64,000 nucleotides of DNA from CAWEHU01 sp963808965 (GTDB taxonomy: Bacteria > Pseudomonadota > Alphaproteobacteria > Acetobacterales > Acetobacteraceae), in the NCBI GenBank assembly GCA_963808965.1, contig CAWEHU010000010.1:1-64000 (forward strand). Reading direction: 5' to 3'. This document shows positions 36,324-46,371 of this stretch, one piece after another (within the stretch, counting starts at the first letter, position 1; each line of letters begins with the position of its first letter). The position numbers and the translations under genes are program-made. Under the pieces are notes generated by a model. The model was not told where the DNA came from and did no database searches. It was given only the letters and a program-made list of their open reading frames with translations.

Positions 36324-36453
36324 CGGCTCGCTCTCAGCAGCTACTCGACCGGGCAGATCCGGCCGAGCCAGGGAAGCATACCGCAAGGCCCGCCCTTGAC
36401 GATCACGAACCATTGACTGTGTAGTCGGTATCGCTACCGACGAGAATGGCGCG

Positions 36454-37669
36454 ATGCCGCTGGGAAGAACATCTGTGGACGGGGCCGCTCTCGACGCTTT
36501 CGTGGCGCTCGTTGGCCCGCGGGTCTGGATGACGCGGTTGGCGGACATCGCGCGCCGGGCCGCCGCCGGCCCGCGCGCCGGCAAGGCCATCCTGCAACGC
36601 CACGCGATCGAGTTGGCTATTGCTCGGCTTCGCCGGAGCGACCGTGAACCATCGAGCGCCGAGCAGCGCGTGGCGGAGCTGGCGGGAGAAGCCGTCAGAA
36701 CTCGCTGACCGGCTGAGCCCGAGGGTGCGCAAGAATTTGCGCGCAAAGCTGCACGAGGCGACGGTTGCGGACAATACACTCGTGCCGCTGTTCCATCTCC
36801 TGCGCACGGCCGCCCTGCATCGGGACCGTGGCTTCGAGGTGGCTTTCGCGGGGCTCGAGGAGGGCGCGCCGTTCGATCTGATGCTGGCTCGCAACGGCGT
36901 CGAGGCCGAGGTGGCCTGCGACGTGCTCTCCGCCGAAGAGGGAAGGAGCGTGCATCGTGGGGCCTGGTTCCGGCTCGCCGACCGGATCGACCCCGATTTG
37001 CAGACCTGGCTCGCAGCGCATCCGGGGCGCTATCTGCTGAAACTGACCTTGCCCCACGGCTTACAGGGCGGGCTGCACGAGCCGCCCGACCAGGGCGACA
37101 GTCTCTCCGCGCTGCACGGCCGGATCAGGACGCTGCTGCAAGAGCAACGCCGGACCGACCAGGATGCCGCCATGGTGTTGAGGCTCGATCCGCTGTTGCT
37201 CGCCGCGGCACAGGCGGACGAGCTGCAACTGATGTCGTCCCTTCGCCGCGAGTTCGGTCCCGAGGCGCATCTCTCCGTCACCGCCGCGGGCGGAGGCGTG
37301 TTCGTCATGGCAGCCCGGGCCGGGCGGGAAAACGATGTCGCGGTCGCGGTACGACGCCGTATGGCCGCGATCGCGCCGACGCGGCTGACCGGCAGCCGTC
37401 CCGGCATACTCGCTATGTTCGTGGACGACACGGATCGAACCGAATGGCGGATGCTGCGTGAACAACTCGAGTTGGAAGGAGAGGCGCGGCAGTTCCTGAC
37501 CTTCCCGGAAGCCCGGTCGGTCGTCGCCGTTACCTGCGCCTCACGGGTCGAGCTGTTCGCTGCGCGGAGGCCAGACGCCGCACCCGACGGAGAGCTCCGC
37601 TTCCGCAATCCCGCCCATCCGGCCGCGAAAGCCCCGGCACTCGCCGCCGCCGTGCTTTCCTCGGTGTGA
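36454..37669 (+). CDS. Conserved hypothetical protein (frameshift)
   Basis: 404 residues after repair. It starts MPLGRTSVDGAALDAFVALVG. The frame stops at GAACTC (36698-36703); removing one A continues AELAGEAVRLADRLSPRVRKNLRAKL. The second part includes PLFHLLRTAALHRDRGFEVAFAGLEEGAPFDLMLARNGVEAEVACDVLSAEEGRSVHRG, which has the look of a restriction-endonuclease-like (PD-(D/E)xK) beta strand with FDLM and EAEVACDV. It ends LFAARRPDAAPDGELRFRNPAHPAAKAPAL. The nuclease suggestion is inference from pattern only. The function is unknown. Confidence 0.6.
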
Positions 37670-37773
37670 GGGCGAAGCCGGGCCTGTGCGCTCCAACCCG
37701 CCGGCCCTGAAACCGCTCTCTCCGCGCCACGTTGTCACGCTTCGATATTGCAGTGCGGAATCAGGAGCCGCGG

Positions 37774-37926
37774 ATGACGGACACCGATTACACCCGAAAG
37801 CTCGACGAGCTTGACCGGTTGTTGAACGATCCGAACGTGCCCATGGAGCCGGACCGGGTCTGGTCGCTCCTGGCCGAGATCGCGCAGCGCGATCGAGCCG
37901 CCATGCGCGGCGGAGGAGCCGGCTAG
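37774..37926 (+). CDS. Small conserved-looking protein upstream of purD
   Basis: 50 residues from ATG 37774, preceded by CAGGAG at good spacing. The sequence MTDTDYTRKLDELDRLLNDP continues VPMEPDRVWSLLAEIAQRDR: acidic, helical, without cysteine or membrane segment. It ends 8 bases before purD and is likely cotranscribed. I do not know the family; the ribosome site, spacing and amphipathic composition support a real gene. Confidence 0.6.
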   Translation: MTDTDYTRKLDELDRLLNDPNVPMEPDRVWSLLAEIAQRDRAAMRGGGAG

Positions 37927-37934
37927 AGCGAGCC

Positions 37935-39216
37935 ATGCGCGTGCTTGTCGTCGGTTCGGGCGGGCGAGAACACGCCCTCTGCTGGGCGCTCGCCGCCAGC
38001 CCGCTGCTGCGAAAGCTATGGTGCGCCCCCGGCAATCCCGGAACCGCCAAGCTCGCCGAAAACGTCGCGATATCCGCGACCGACATCGCCTCCCTGGTGG
38101 CTTTCGCCCAGGACAATAGGGTGGATCTGGTGGTTCCAGGGCCGGAGGGGCCGTTGGTCGCCGGCATCGGGGACGCGATGGCGGCCGCCGGAATCGCGTG
38201 TTGCGGTCCATCGAGCGCCGCTGCCCAGCTCGAAGGCAGCAAAAGCTTCGCCAAGGAGCTGGCGGACGCGGCGGGAATCCGCACGGCGATGTGGGAGCGG
38301 TTCGATGAGGCGGAGGCGGCCCGCGAATTCGTGCGCCGTCGCGGGGCGCCGATCGTCGTCAAGGCCGACGGGCTTGCCGCCGGCAAGGGAGTCGTGGTCG
38401 CCGCGACCGAGGCCGAGGCACTGGCCGCGATCGAGATGATGATGGAGGGGCGCGCCTTCGGCGAGGCGGGCGCCTCCGTGGTCATCGAGGAGTGTCTCAC
38501 GGGGGAGGAAATCTCGGTTTTCGCCCTGTGCGATGGCGTCTCCGCGCTGTGGCTCGGCGCGGCGCAGGACCACAAGCGCGCGGGTGAGGGCGATAGCGGC
38601 CCCAATACCGGCGGGATGGGCGCCTACTCTCCGCCGCCGGTGCTGACGCCCGCGTTGCGGGAGGCGGTGATGGAGGGCGTGATCCGGCCCGCGCTCGCCG
38701 AGATGGCCCGCCGCGGCACGCCGTTTCGCGGGGTGCTCTTCGCTGGGCTGATGCTGAACGAGGACGGGGCGAAGCTGATCGAGTTCAACGTCCGCTTCGG
38801 CGACCCGGAGTGTCAGGCGCTGCGTGCTCCGGCTCCGATCCGACCTGCTGCCCGCCCTTATGGCGGCGTGCGAGGGCGAGATCGCGCATTTCGACCTGCG
38901 CTGGCGTGAGGAGCCGTCGATCGCGGTGGTCTTGGCCGCCCGCGGCTATCCGGGCGAGCCGCTGCGCGGTTCCGAGATTCGGGGGCTGGAGCGGGCCGAA
39001 GCCGTGCCGGGCGTGCAGGTCTTTCATGCGGGCACTGACGCGACGGCTGACGGGCGCATCCTGGCCGCGGGTGGTCGGGTGCTGACCGTGTGCGCGACCG
39101 GGGCGGATTTACGGGCAGCGCGAGACGCGGCCTATGCAGCCGTGGATGCAATCGACTGGCCCGAGGGCTATTGTCGCCGTGACATCGGCTGGCGGGCATT
39201 GCAGCGCGGGCCTTGA
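37935..39216 (+). CDS. purD: Phosphoribosylamine-glycine ligase (frameshift)
   Basis: ATP-grasp enzyme of purine synthesis (GAR synthetase). The N-terminal MRVLVVGSGGREHALCWAL, the ATP-grasp part PIVVKADGLAAGKGVVVAAT, FSVFALCDG-type region and GPNTGGMGAYSPPP are present. The break follows FNVRFGDPECQAL near 38820; the next frame continues LRLRSDLLPALMAACEGEIAHFDLRW to the end. The interval is one base over a multiple of three, giving about 426 residues after repair, normal for PurD. An essential purine gene, so a sequence error is likely. Confidence 0.92.
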
Positions 39217-39459
39217 ACGCTCAGCAGTCCCGTTCTCCTCAATCATCCACTTCAGATCCCCTCCGAGGATATTTCGGATGATATGATGATGTATTCGGGG
39301 ACGCTCAGGAGTGGGGCCTTAGTCGCTCAAGGCGTTCACGCGAGGACCGTGCCGGGCCGGCGCGGGTGAGCGAACCGGATACCGGCTTGCCCGGCCTCCG
39401 CGGCAAAGGCATAGTCCGCGCGATGCCGCCCGTCAGCTTCCTACTGTCTTGGACCGCTT

Positions 39460-40239
39460 ATGCAAGCACTGTCGCATGAATTCGTGGTGCTGGCCTACGG
39501 AGACTCCCCCTATTTGCCGGACTGCTTGGCCTCGGTCTGCCGCCAATCCGGCAGCCGTGTGACCGTCACGACACCGGTACTATCCCCATACATTTCGGAT
39601 ATGGCACGATCTCATTGCGTGCCGGTGCAGGTCTCGCAGGGCCGCCGCGGCATTGCGGCCGACTGGAACTTCGCGCTCGACTGTGCCACGGCCGATCTGG
39701 TCACGCTGGCACATCAGGACGACCTCTATTATCCGGACTTCGCACAGCAGACCCGAGCTCTGTTCGGAGTAGCCCCCAATGCCAGCCTGTGCTTCACCGA
39801 CTATGAGGAGATCGACGACCGGGGCAATCCGCTCGCCAGGGGCCGTGTGTTGCGGGTCAAGCACATACTGCGCGCCCTTGCGGTGGGTGGGCGTGAAGTC
39901 GTACAGAGCCGCGCCGGAAAACGCGGGCTGCTGGCGTTTGGCAGCGTGGTTCCCTGCCCCTCGGTCACCCTCAACCGGAAGGTGATCCAGGGATTCCGTT
40001 TCTCCGAAGATTATCAGATCAATCTGGACTGGGACGCATGGTGGCGACTGCACCTTCTGGACCATCCGTTCGTCTTCAGCCGGCGGGTGCTGATGGGACA
40101 CCGGCTGCATCGGGAAGCAGAGACCTCCCGAAGCAAGCAGGATGGCCGCCGCAGGGAGGAGGACCGGCGGATGTTCCACCGGATCTGGCCGGCGCCGATC
40201 GCCGGTGTGCTGGCCTCTCTCTACCGGGTTGGCTATTGA
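39460..40239 (+). CDS. GT2 family glycosyltransferase
   Basis: 259 residues. N-terminal FVVLAYGDSPYLPDCLASVCRQ, a middle ADWNFALDCATADLVTLAHQDDLYYPDF containing the DxD-like metal motif, and a late INLDWDAWWRLHLLD. No membrane segment, so cytosolic. It begins a run of overlapping genes with gtrA-like and TylF-like genes, so a surface-polysaccharide role is likely. The 240 bases upstream of it, after purD, hold no gene I recognise. Confidence 0.85.
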   Translation: MQALSHEFVVLAYGDSPYLPDCLASVCRQSGSRVTVTTPVLSPYISDMARSHCVPVQVSQGRRGIAADWNFALDCATADLVTLAHQDDLYYPDFAQQTRALFGVAPNASLCFTDYEEIDDRGNPLARGRVLRVKHILRALAVGGREVVQSRAGKRGLLAFGSVVPCPSVTLNRKVIQGFRFSEDYQINLDWDAWWRLHLLDHPFVFSRRVLMGHRLHREAETSRSKQDGRRREEDRRMFHRIWPAPIAGVLASLYRVGY

Positions 40240-40653
40240 ACACCGCCCTCTTGGGGCAGGGAGTCCAGTACGTCATCGTCGGCCTCGATTTCTACCGCGA
40301 TCAACTATGTCCTCTTCGTCGGCGGCATTGCGGCCGGGCTACACTATCTGGCCGCGGCGACGACCTGCTCTGTGATAACAATGGTGATCGGCTATTTCCT
40401 GCACAGAACATTCACGTTTTCCGTTCGGGCTCCGGCGAATCTGAAGGAGTTCGCCTCATTCGTGAGTGTTTTTGCTCTGCAATATGCGCTGGCGATGGGT
40501 GGGTACGCGTTTCTGATCGGCTACCTTCGCTTGGGTCCTTCGCTCGCATTCTTCATCAATGCGGTTTTCGTCGCCGTAACCGCCTTTCTCCTGTTGCGTA
40601 ATGTTACCTTCCGTGGCGGACGATCGCGGCTCACCGTACCGCGAGACTCATGA
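40236..40653 (+). CDS. GtrA-family membrane protein (frameshift)
   Basis: Small four-helix membrane protein related to GtrA flippases and cell-wall galactan proteins. TTG 40236 overlaps the glycosyltransferase stop (TTGA): LNTALLGQGVQYVIVGLD. The break is at GATTTC (40287-40292); removing one T gives STAINYVLFVGGIAAGLHYLAA in frame with TMVIGYFLHRTFTFSVR and FINAVFVAVTAFLLLRNVTF. Repaired length 138 residues, usual for GtrA. It probably flips or presents a polyprenyl-linked sugar made by the neighbouring enzymes. It ends overlapping the methyltransferase start (ATGA). Confidence 0.85.
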
Positions 40654-41414
40654 TGAGGAAGCTTGTCTCCCGACTTTCCAATAAGGCACGGTTCATTCTG
40701 CCAGGGCCGTTGGTTACGGTCGCGTATATGTTGTATCGCGCCCGTGGCGTTTATTTTCAGGACGGCTTGCTTACCGTCCATAATTCCGATTTCCGGAGAG
40801 ATCCCAAATTTCGGGAAAGCTATGCACTGGGAAAAGCAACGGGCTCGTGGGGGCAGGACATCGAATGGCGCGCTTATGTTTGCTGCTGGGCAGCATGGAG
40901 CGTACGCAACAAAGAGGGTGACTTTGTCGAATGCGGCGTCAACCGTGGCGGACTTTCGCGAGCCGTCATGCACTACATCGATTTCGCCGATCTCAACAAA
41001 AGGTTCTGGTTGCTGGATACCTACGAGGGTTTAGTCGAGCACCTGATTTCTGAAGACGAGCGTCGCCTCGGCATTCTGCCTGGAGGCTATACCGACTGCT
41101 ATCGGGAGGTCGTTCAGACATTTGGTTCTGTTCCCGGGGTCGAGATCGTCAAAGGAGTGGTCCCCGATACGTTGCCTAGTGTTACCTCTGCTAAAATCTG
41201 CTATCTCTCGTTGGATATGAACAATACGGCGCCGGAAATAGCGGCAGCGGAGTATTTTTGGGACCGACTGGTCAGCGGCGGGATCATCATTCTTGATGAC
41301 TATGGATGGAGAAGGCAGATCAATCAAAAGATCGCCTTCGATAGGTTTGCGGAGCAGCGAGCGATCAAGATACTCGCGCTGCCGACGGGACAGGGGTTGA
41401 TCATCAAACCCTGA
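40650..41414 (+). CDS. TylF/MycF-like O-methyltransferase
   Basis: 254 residues, ATG in an ATGA overlap with the GtrA gene. GDFVECGVNRGGLSRAVMHY is the SAM-binding start of the TylF family, followed by RFWLLDTYEGLVEHLIS, VEIVKGVVPDTLPSV, ICYLSLDMNNTAPEIAAAEYFWDRLVSGGIIILDDYGW, which includes the metal-binding D-x-D-N and DDYG motifs. Family members methylate sugar hydroxyls in macrolides and surface glycans. In this context it probably methylates a glycan residue. Confidence 0.85.
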   Translation: MMRKLVSRLSNKARFILPGPLVTVAYMLYRARGVYFQDGLLTVHNSDFRRDPKFRESYALGKATGSWGQDIEWRAYVCCWAAWSVRNKEGDFVECGVNRGGLSRAVMHYIDFADLNKRFWLLDTYEGLVEHLISEDERRLGILPGGYTDCYREVVQTFGSVPGVEIVKGVVPDTLPSVTSAKICYLSLDMNNTAPEIAAAEYFWDRLVSGGIIILDDYGWRRQINQKIAFDRFAEQRAIKILALPTGQGLIIKP

Positions 41415-41602
41415 CCCGATCTGTTGTTCCTGCGGCGGTTGGAGGAGCTCGGGTTGACCATATTCGCGGCAATTCGCCAGATGCGTGGGTGGAGCTGGGC
41501 TCCGATAGCTCGAGAAGCCTCGCAATTGCTAATGGACCTTTCCTACGCAGTGCGGAGCGCCACTCTGTGATCTGGCTCGGAGCTCGCCAGCAAGTCGCGG
41601 CG

Positions 41603-42992
41603 ATGCCGATGCGCCTCGCCCTCGCATGGCCGAGCCCGGCATTCATCTGCTTTGTGTTGGGCTTACTGGGGGCGCTTTCGATGGCGGTGCTAACCCCTCC
41701 CTTCCAAGTGCCGGATGAATCACAACACTTCCACCGAGCGTTTCAGCTAAGTGAACTCGAGTTTCACAGCATGGTGCGGGATGGTGCGGCCGGTGCCGTG
41801 CTGCCGTCGTCGCTGCCAGAATTGACGGAGACCTTCTTGGGAACCCGGGCAATTCACGCGTCGCGGCCGATCACCGATCAAAAGCTGACGCGAACCGCTG
41901 GGCTCCTGAGCATGCCGTTATCGCCGGACCGGCGGGAGTTCGTGGACTTTACTGGCTCGGCTTTTTACTCGCCCCTGCCGTATGTGCCGCAGGCTCTCGC
42001 CATCGCGGCGGGACGATTGGCGGGCGCCGGCCCTCTGGAACTGCTTTATCTCGCGCGGATTGCGAATGCGCTGGTCGCAGTATCGGTACTTGCTTTGGCG
42101 GTTGGACTGCTGCCGCTCGGCCGGGAGGTGGCGATGGTCGGCGGATTACTGCCCATGGCCATTTTTGAGTATGGGTCGGTGTCGCCGGATGCGGGAGTGA
42201 TATGCACAGCTTTTTTGTTCACGGCCCTGATGACGCGCGGCGTTACTCGCGGCGCCTGGACAGCGGGGGAGGTCGCCGGAGCAACACTTTGCGGACTGGT
42301 CTTTTGCTCGCTCAAACCGGTCTATGCGCCTCTCATCCTACTGGGGCTCCCGCTTGCCCTGGACCGCGGGCGCGTCAAGCACGTTCTATTTGTGCATGCT
42401 TTGCTGATCGGTACTGATCCTCGGAGGCACTATCGGCTGGATTCTAACCGCGCCCCCGTTGATCGTGCTTATGCCAGGGGCGAGCGTATCGGGGCAGATT
42501 GGGTATATCGCAACACATCCGTTAGCCTATGCGAGCGTGATCGCTCGCTCCCTGTGGCACATGAAGTGGTTCTATTATCGAAGCGGGGTCGGGTTGTTGG
42601 GCTGGCTCAAACTCGAGCTTCCAGTGATCGCCTATATGCTCCCGGTCTTGGCGCTGTTGCTCGGCGTGGTCGCCCAGCCCGGGGACGCACCACGATTGCG
42701 TCCGCGCGAGATCTGTTGGAACTTGGTGCTTCTGGCCGGAAGCGTCCTCCTTACGATGACCACCTTCTATCTGTATTGGACTACGGTCGGAGGATGGAGG
42801 GTGGAAGGCATCCAAGGACGCTACTTCATTCCCCTTCTCGCGCTGGCCGCGGTAACGGTTTGCTCGGTTGTGAGGCTGGGGGTTTCCGCGGAATGGTCTC
42901 GGACGGCCTTGGTTGCTGTCAGCTTGGTGGTCGCGGTCGAGTTACTGACCGCGGACATCGCTATTGTCCGCGCATACGACGTATTCGGCTAA
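41603..42992 (+). CDS. DUF2142 polytopic membrane protein (frameshift)
   Basis: About 462 residues after repair. From ATG 41603, the first helix FICFVLGLLGALSMAVLTPPF is followed by QVPDESQHFHRAFQLSE, the signature of DUF2142 proteins (GT-C-like membrane glycosyltransferase fold), then FTGSAFYSPLPYVPQALAIAAGR. A +1 break near 42413 leads to PLIVLMPGASVSGQIGYIATHPLAYASVIARSLW and the late GIQGRYFIPLLALAAV. About ten helices. A GTG at 41489 would add 38 uncharacteristic residues. Likely acts in the same surface-glycan pathway as its neighbours. Confidence 0.8.
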
Positions 42993-43057
42993 TCGCGTTC
43001 GCACCGCGAGACGAGCCCGGCGGTCCGTCGCACCCGCTGAGTTCTTGGCTTGCCCCG

Positions 43058-44128
43058 CTACGTCGTCTCCGGACCTCTATCGAGGATTAGGCTGGGCGAC
43101 GCCAGAGGCTCGGGCCGCCCAAGCTTGGGGGGAAGCAGGGCAGAGATAGGCCGGCTCGGGGTCGCAGCAATATCAAAGCTCAGAAAGGTCAAGAGAAGCT
43201 GAACTCCCAGTATGATCGGCAGGGCCGCGAGCATCACGGTTCCCGTAGTCGCTGGGCGGCCAGTGATCGAGCTCTCAGTCCAGCCAAGTGCCCCGAAAAT
43301 CACACCGAACAGGAGGAACGCTGCACCAGCGATTAGCTCAAGCGACGCTAAAGAAAATCCTCGCAAGAAATAGTTGTAAAAAAGCCGCTTCGAAAAGTTG
43401 GCAATGTTACCGAGCACGAAGCTGAGCAACACCCGGTTGACGCGAAGGCTGCTTTCCTCCTCGGCGTAAACGGCAGCCATCGGCAAGTCCAAAACGAAGG
43501 CGTTCATCGTACCCAGCCGGAACAGCAAGTCCAATTCGAAGAAGTAGCGTCGGCTCAATTTGTGTAGCGGCAGATGCGAAAGCACGCTAGCGCTGATCGC
43601 CGTGTAGCCATTCGTGGGATCGAAGATGTTCCAGTAACCGGACGAAAGCTTAGTAATGAAAGACAGCGCAGCGTTCCCAAACAGCCGCATTCTGGGCATG
43701 TTTTGCACGTCTTCGAGATTATAGAAGCGATTTCCCTTCACATAATCAGCCATGTCCTCCAGGATCGGTGCGGCGAAATAGGGTATGAGCGCCGGATCCA
43801 TCTGCCCGTCGCCGTCGAGCTTGATGATGACCTCGGCCCCAGCCGCCAAGGCGTGTTGGTATCCAGTGATCACCGCTCCTCCAACACCCTGGTTCTTCTC
43901 GTGGAAGAGAACGACCACACGAGGATCGCGCGAGGTGGCACGCACATGGCTGCCCGAACCGTCCGGGCACGCATCGTCAACGACAAAGATGTGCGAAACC
44001 TCGGGTCCGATCCTGCCCAGCAACGGGATTATGTGCTTGCGAACGCGGTAGCTCGGTATCACGACCGCTATGTCGCCAGCTCCGCGTTCCCCGGAGAGGG
44101 GCTTAGTGGCATGCTGATGCACTCGCAA
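43058..44128 (-). CDS. Membrane-anchored GT2 glycosyltransferase
   Basis: 356 residues with an N-terminal GT2 domain: IAVVIPSYRVRKHIIPLLGRI, VVDDACPDGSGSHV, KLDGDGQMDPALIPYFAAPI and DPTNGYTAIS. At least two C-terminal membrane helices follow (LELIAGAAFLLFGVIFGALG, VMLAALPIILGVQLLLTFLS), as in polyprenyl-phosphate sugar transferases. The start is TTG 44128, chosen because AAGGAG (complement of 44136-44141) sits seven bases upstream; a GTG at 44122 is less well placed. The strand is opposite to the other glycan genes; their ends converge. Confidence 0.87.
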   Translation of the reverse strand: MRVHQHATKPLSGERGAGDIAVVIPSYRVRKHIIPLLGRIGPEVSHIFVVDDACPDGSGSHVRATSRDPRVVVLFHEKNQGVGGAVITGYQHALAAGAEVIIKLDGDGQMDPALIPYFAAPILEDMADYVKGNRFYNLEDVQNMPRMRLFGNAALSFITKLSSGYWNIFDPTNGYTAISASVLSHLPLHKLSRRYFFELDLLFRLGTMNAFVLDLPMAAVYAEEESSLRVNRVLLSFVLGNIANFSKRLFYNYFLRGFSLASLELIAGAAFLLFGVIFGALGWTESSITGRPATTGTVMLAALPIILGVQLLLTFLSFDIAATPSRPISALLPPKLGRPEPLASPSLILDRGPETT

Positions 44129-44364
44129 TTATGCTCTCCTTACGTGCCGAAGCCGCGCAAGCGTGCTTCCGCGGTCCGAACCAATCGGGTGCGATCCGAT
44201 TGTAACTTCCTGACCAAAACACACAATGCCGTGGCCATTCCGCGCAGCGGCCCTATACTCGATACGCGCGAGGCGTTCCAACCCCGCGCATATGGGCCTC
44301 GCGGAAATGCACCGGATCAACCCGAACGCGCTTAGGGAACGAAGAAGGCTGCGCAGCAGGTCAA

Positions 44365-44805
44365 TTACCGCCTTCCCGCAAAGAACCCCCGCAACAATTC
44401 CGCGGCCTCGTTCTCTCGCACGCCGCCGATCACCTCGGGGCGGTGGTGGCAGGAGGCGGCGTCGAACACCCGCGCGCCATGCTCCACACCGCCGCCTTTC
44501 GGATCGTAGGCGCCGAACACCAACCGCCGGATGCGAAAGAAGCTCGCGGCTTGCGCGCACATCGGGCAGGGCTCGAGCGTTACGAACAGATCGCACGCTG
44601 GCAGCCGCGTCGCATTCTGCAGGGTCGCTGCCGCGCGCATGGCCAGCAGCTCCGCGTGCGCCGAAGCGTCGTGCCGTGCTTCCACCTCGTTGCCCGCGCG
44701 CGCCAGCACCACGCCCTCCGGGCTGAGCAACACGGCTCCGACGGGCACCTCCCCGCGTGCTGCGGCGGCGCGCGCCTCCTCCAGCGCGATCTCCATCGGC
44801 GACAT
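44365..44805 (-). CDS. tadA: tRNA-specific adenosine deaminase
   Basis: Zinc deaminase converting A34 to inosine in tRNA-Arg(ACG). 146 residues from ATG 44805; an upstream start would add seven residues. Zinc and catalytic motifs are HAELLAMRAAA (His and proton-shuttling Glu) and LEPCPMCAQAASFFRI (two Cys). The frame is intact. It is divergent from the amidotransferase gene, about 45 bases apart. Confidence 0.94.
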   Translation of the reverse strand: MSPMEIALEEARAAAARGEVPVGAVLLSPEGVVLARAGNEVEARHDASAHAELLAMRAAATLQNATRLPACDLFVTLEPCPMCAQAASFFRIRRLVFGAYDPKGGGVEHGARVFDAASCHHRPEVIGGVRENEAAELLRGFFAGRR

Positions 44806-44850
44806 GCGTGCTTCTTGCCCCCGCACGGCGGCCGGGTCTAGCAGAGCGGT

Positions 44851-45601
44851 ATGACAAACGACGCGCCTACCACCGCGGAGGAGACCGGCCGTCGCCCCGT
44901 GATCGGCATCACGCTGGATGCCGAGCAGCCGGGCGGCTACTCAAAATATCCGTGGTATGCGCTGCGGGCCAACTACGCGGATGCGATCGCCGCCGCGGGT
45001 GGCCTGCCCGCTCGCTCTGCCGCATCTGCCCTCGCTCGCCGAGGCCTATCTCGACCGCCTGGATGGGCTCGTCGTCACTGGCGGAGCGTTCGATGTCGAT
45101 CCCGCGCTCTACGGGGAGGCCGAGCGGCATGAGAGCGTCACCCTCAAGTCTGAGCGCACGGTTGCGGAGCTTGCGCTCGCACGAGGCGCGCTGGCGCGTG
45201 ACCTGCCCGTGCTCGGGATCTGCGGCGGCCAGCAGCTCCTTGCGGTCGCGGTAGGGGGCACGCTGATCCAGCATATCCCGGATACCGTCGCGGCGGCGCT
45301 CGAACACGAACAGGCCAATCCGCGCCACGAAGCCGGACACGAGGTCGCGATCGTGCCGGGCACGTTGCTGCACGCGATCACCGGCGCGAAAGCGATGCGG
45401 GTCAATTCCTCGCACCACCAGGCCGTGCGCGATCCGGGGCCGTTCGCAACGGTGAACGCGCACGCGCCGGATCAGGTGATCGAGGGGATCGAGGACCGCC
45501 GGTTCCGCTTCTGCCTTGGCGTGCAGTGGCATCCCGAGTTCCTGATCGACCGCGGCGACCGCCGGATTTTCGAGGCTTTCATCAAGGCGTGCCTCGAATG
45601 A
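44851..45601 (+). CDS. PuuD-like class I glutamine amidotransferase (frameshift)
   Basis: Peptidase C26 family (gamma-glutamyl-GABA hydrolase-like). It starts RRPVIGITLDAEQPGGYSKYPWYALRANYADAI. One extra base near 45010 (CTGCCCGCTCGC) shifts it to LALPHLPSLAEAYLDRLDGLVVTGGAFDVDP. The nucleophile cysteine is in LPVLGICGGQQLLAVAVGG, and the His/Glu pair in LGVQWHPEFLID. Repaired length about 249 residues. The usual role is removal of gamma-linked glutamate during polyamine degradation, but no other polyamine gene is nearby. Its stop overlaps the pseudouridine synthase start. Confidence 0.85.
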
Positions 45602-46369
45602 TGGCGGCGGCCGCTGCAGGCGAGCGCGGCGAGCGTATCGCCAAGTGGCTTGCCCGCGCGGGGCTGGCGAGCCGGCGTGATGCGGAGCGGCTGATCGCGG
45701 AAGGGCGGGTGCGAACTCAACAACAAGCCGGTCGCACATCCGGCGACGTTCGTGACCGCGGGCGACATCGTCCAGGTGAACGGGCGGGTCGTAGACGCGC
45801 CGGACCGGACGCGGCTCTGGCGGTATCATAAGCCCGACGGGCTCGTGACGACGCACCGCGACCCGGAGGGCCGCCCCACGGTGTTCGAGCGCCTGCCACC
45901 GGAACTCCCTCGGGTGGTCAGCGTCGGGCGTCTCGATCTCACGAGCGAAGGGTTGCTGCTGCTGACCAATGACGGCGCCCTCGCGCGCTGGCTCGAGCTC
46001 CCCGCCACCGGATGGGTTCGCCGCTACCGGGTACGCGTATACGGCAATGTGGACGAGCGCGCGCTCCCGGCGCTGGCCGACGGAGTCACGGTGGACGGGG
46101 TCCGCTACGGCTCGATCGAGGCGGGTCTTGATTCGCGCAAGGGCGAGAATGCCTGGCTCAGCGTGGCCTTGCGCGAGGGACGCAATCGCGAGATCCGACG
46201 CGTCATGACGCATCTCGGGTTGCAGGTCACGCGCTTGATCCGCACGGCTTACGGGCCATTCCAGCTCGGGGGCCTGCCGCGCGGCGCGGTGGAGGAAGTG
46301 CCGGCGAAGGTGCTGCGTGAGCAGCTACCGCGCGAGGCGATCGCGGCGAAGCAGCCGCGTTCGCGCTGA
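45598..46369 (+). CDS. rluB: RsuA/RluB-type pseudouridine synthase (frameshift)
   Basis: S4-domain pseudouridine synthase acting on rRNA. The S4 domain is RIAKWLARAGLASRRDAERLIAEGRV. The break is at GAACTC (45713-45718); removing one A gives VRLNNKPVAHPATFVTAGD. The catalytic aspartate lies in VVSVGRLDLTSEGLLLLTNDG, and the RYRVRVYG and GRNREIRRVM motifs are intact. Repaired length about 256 residues. RluB (23S U2605) is the likeliest, but RsuA, RluE or RluF cannot be excluded. It overlaps the amidotransferase (ATGA), with rsmD immediately after. Confidence 0.87.
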
Positions 46370-46371
46370 TC

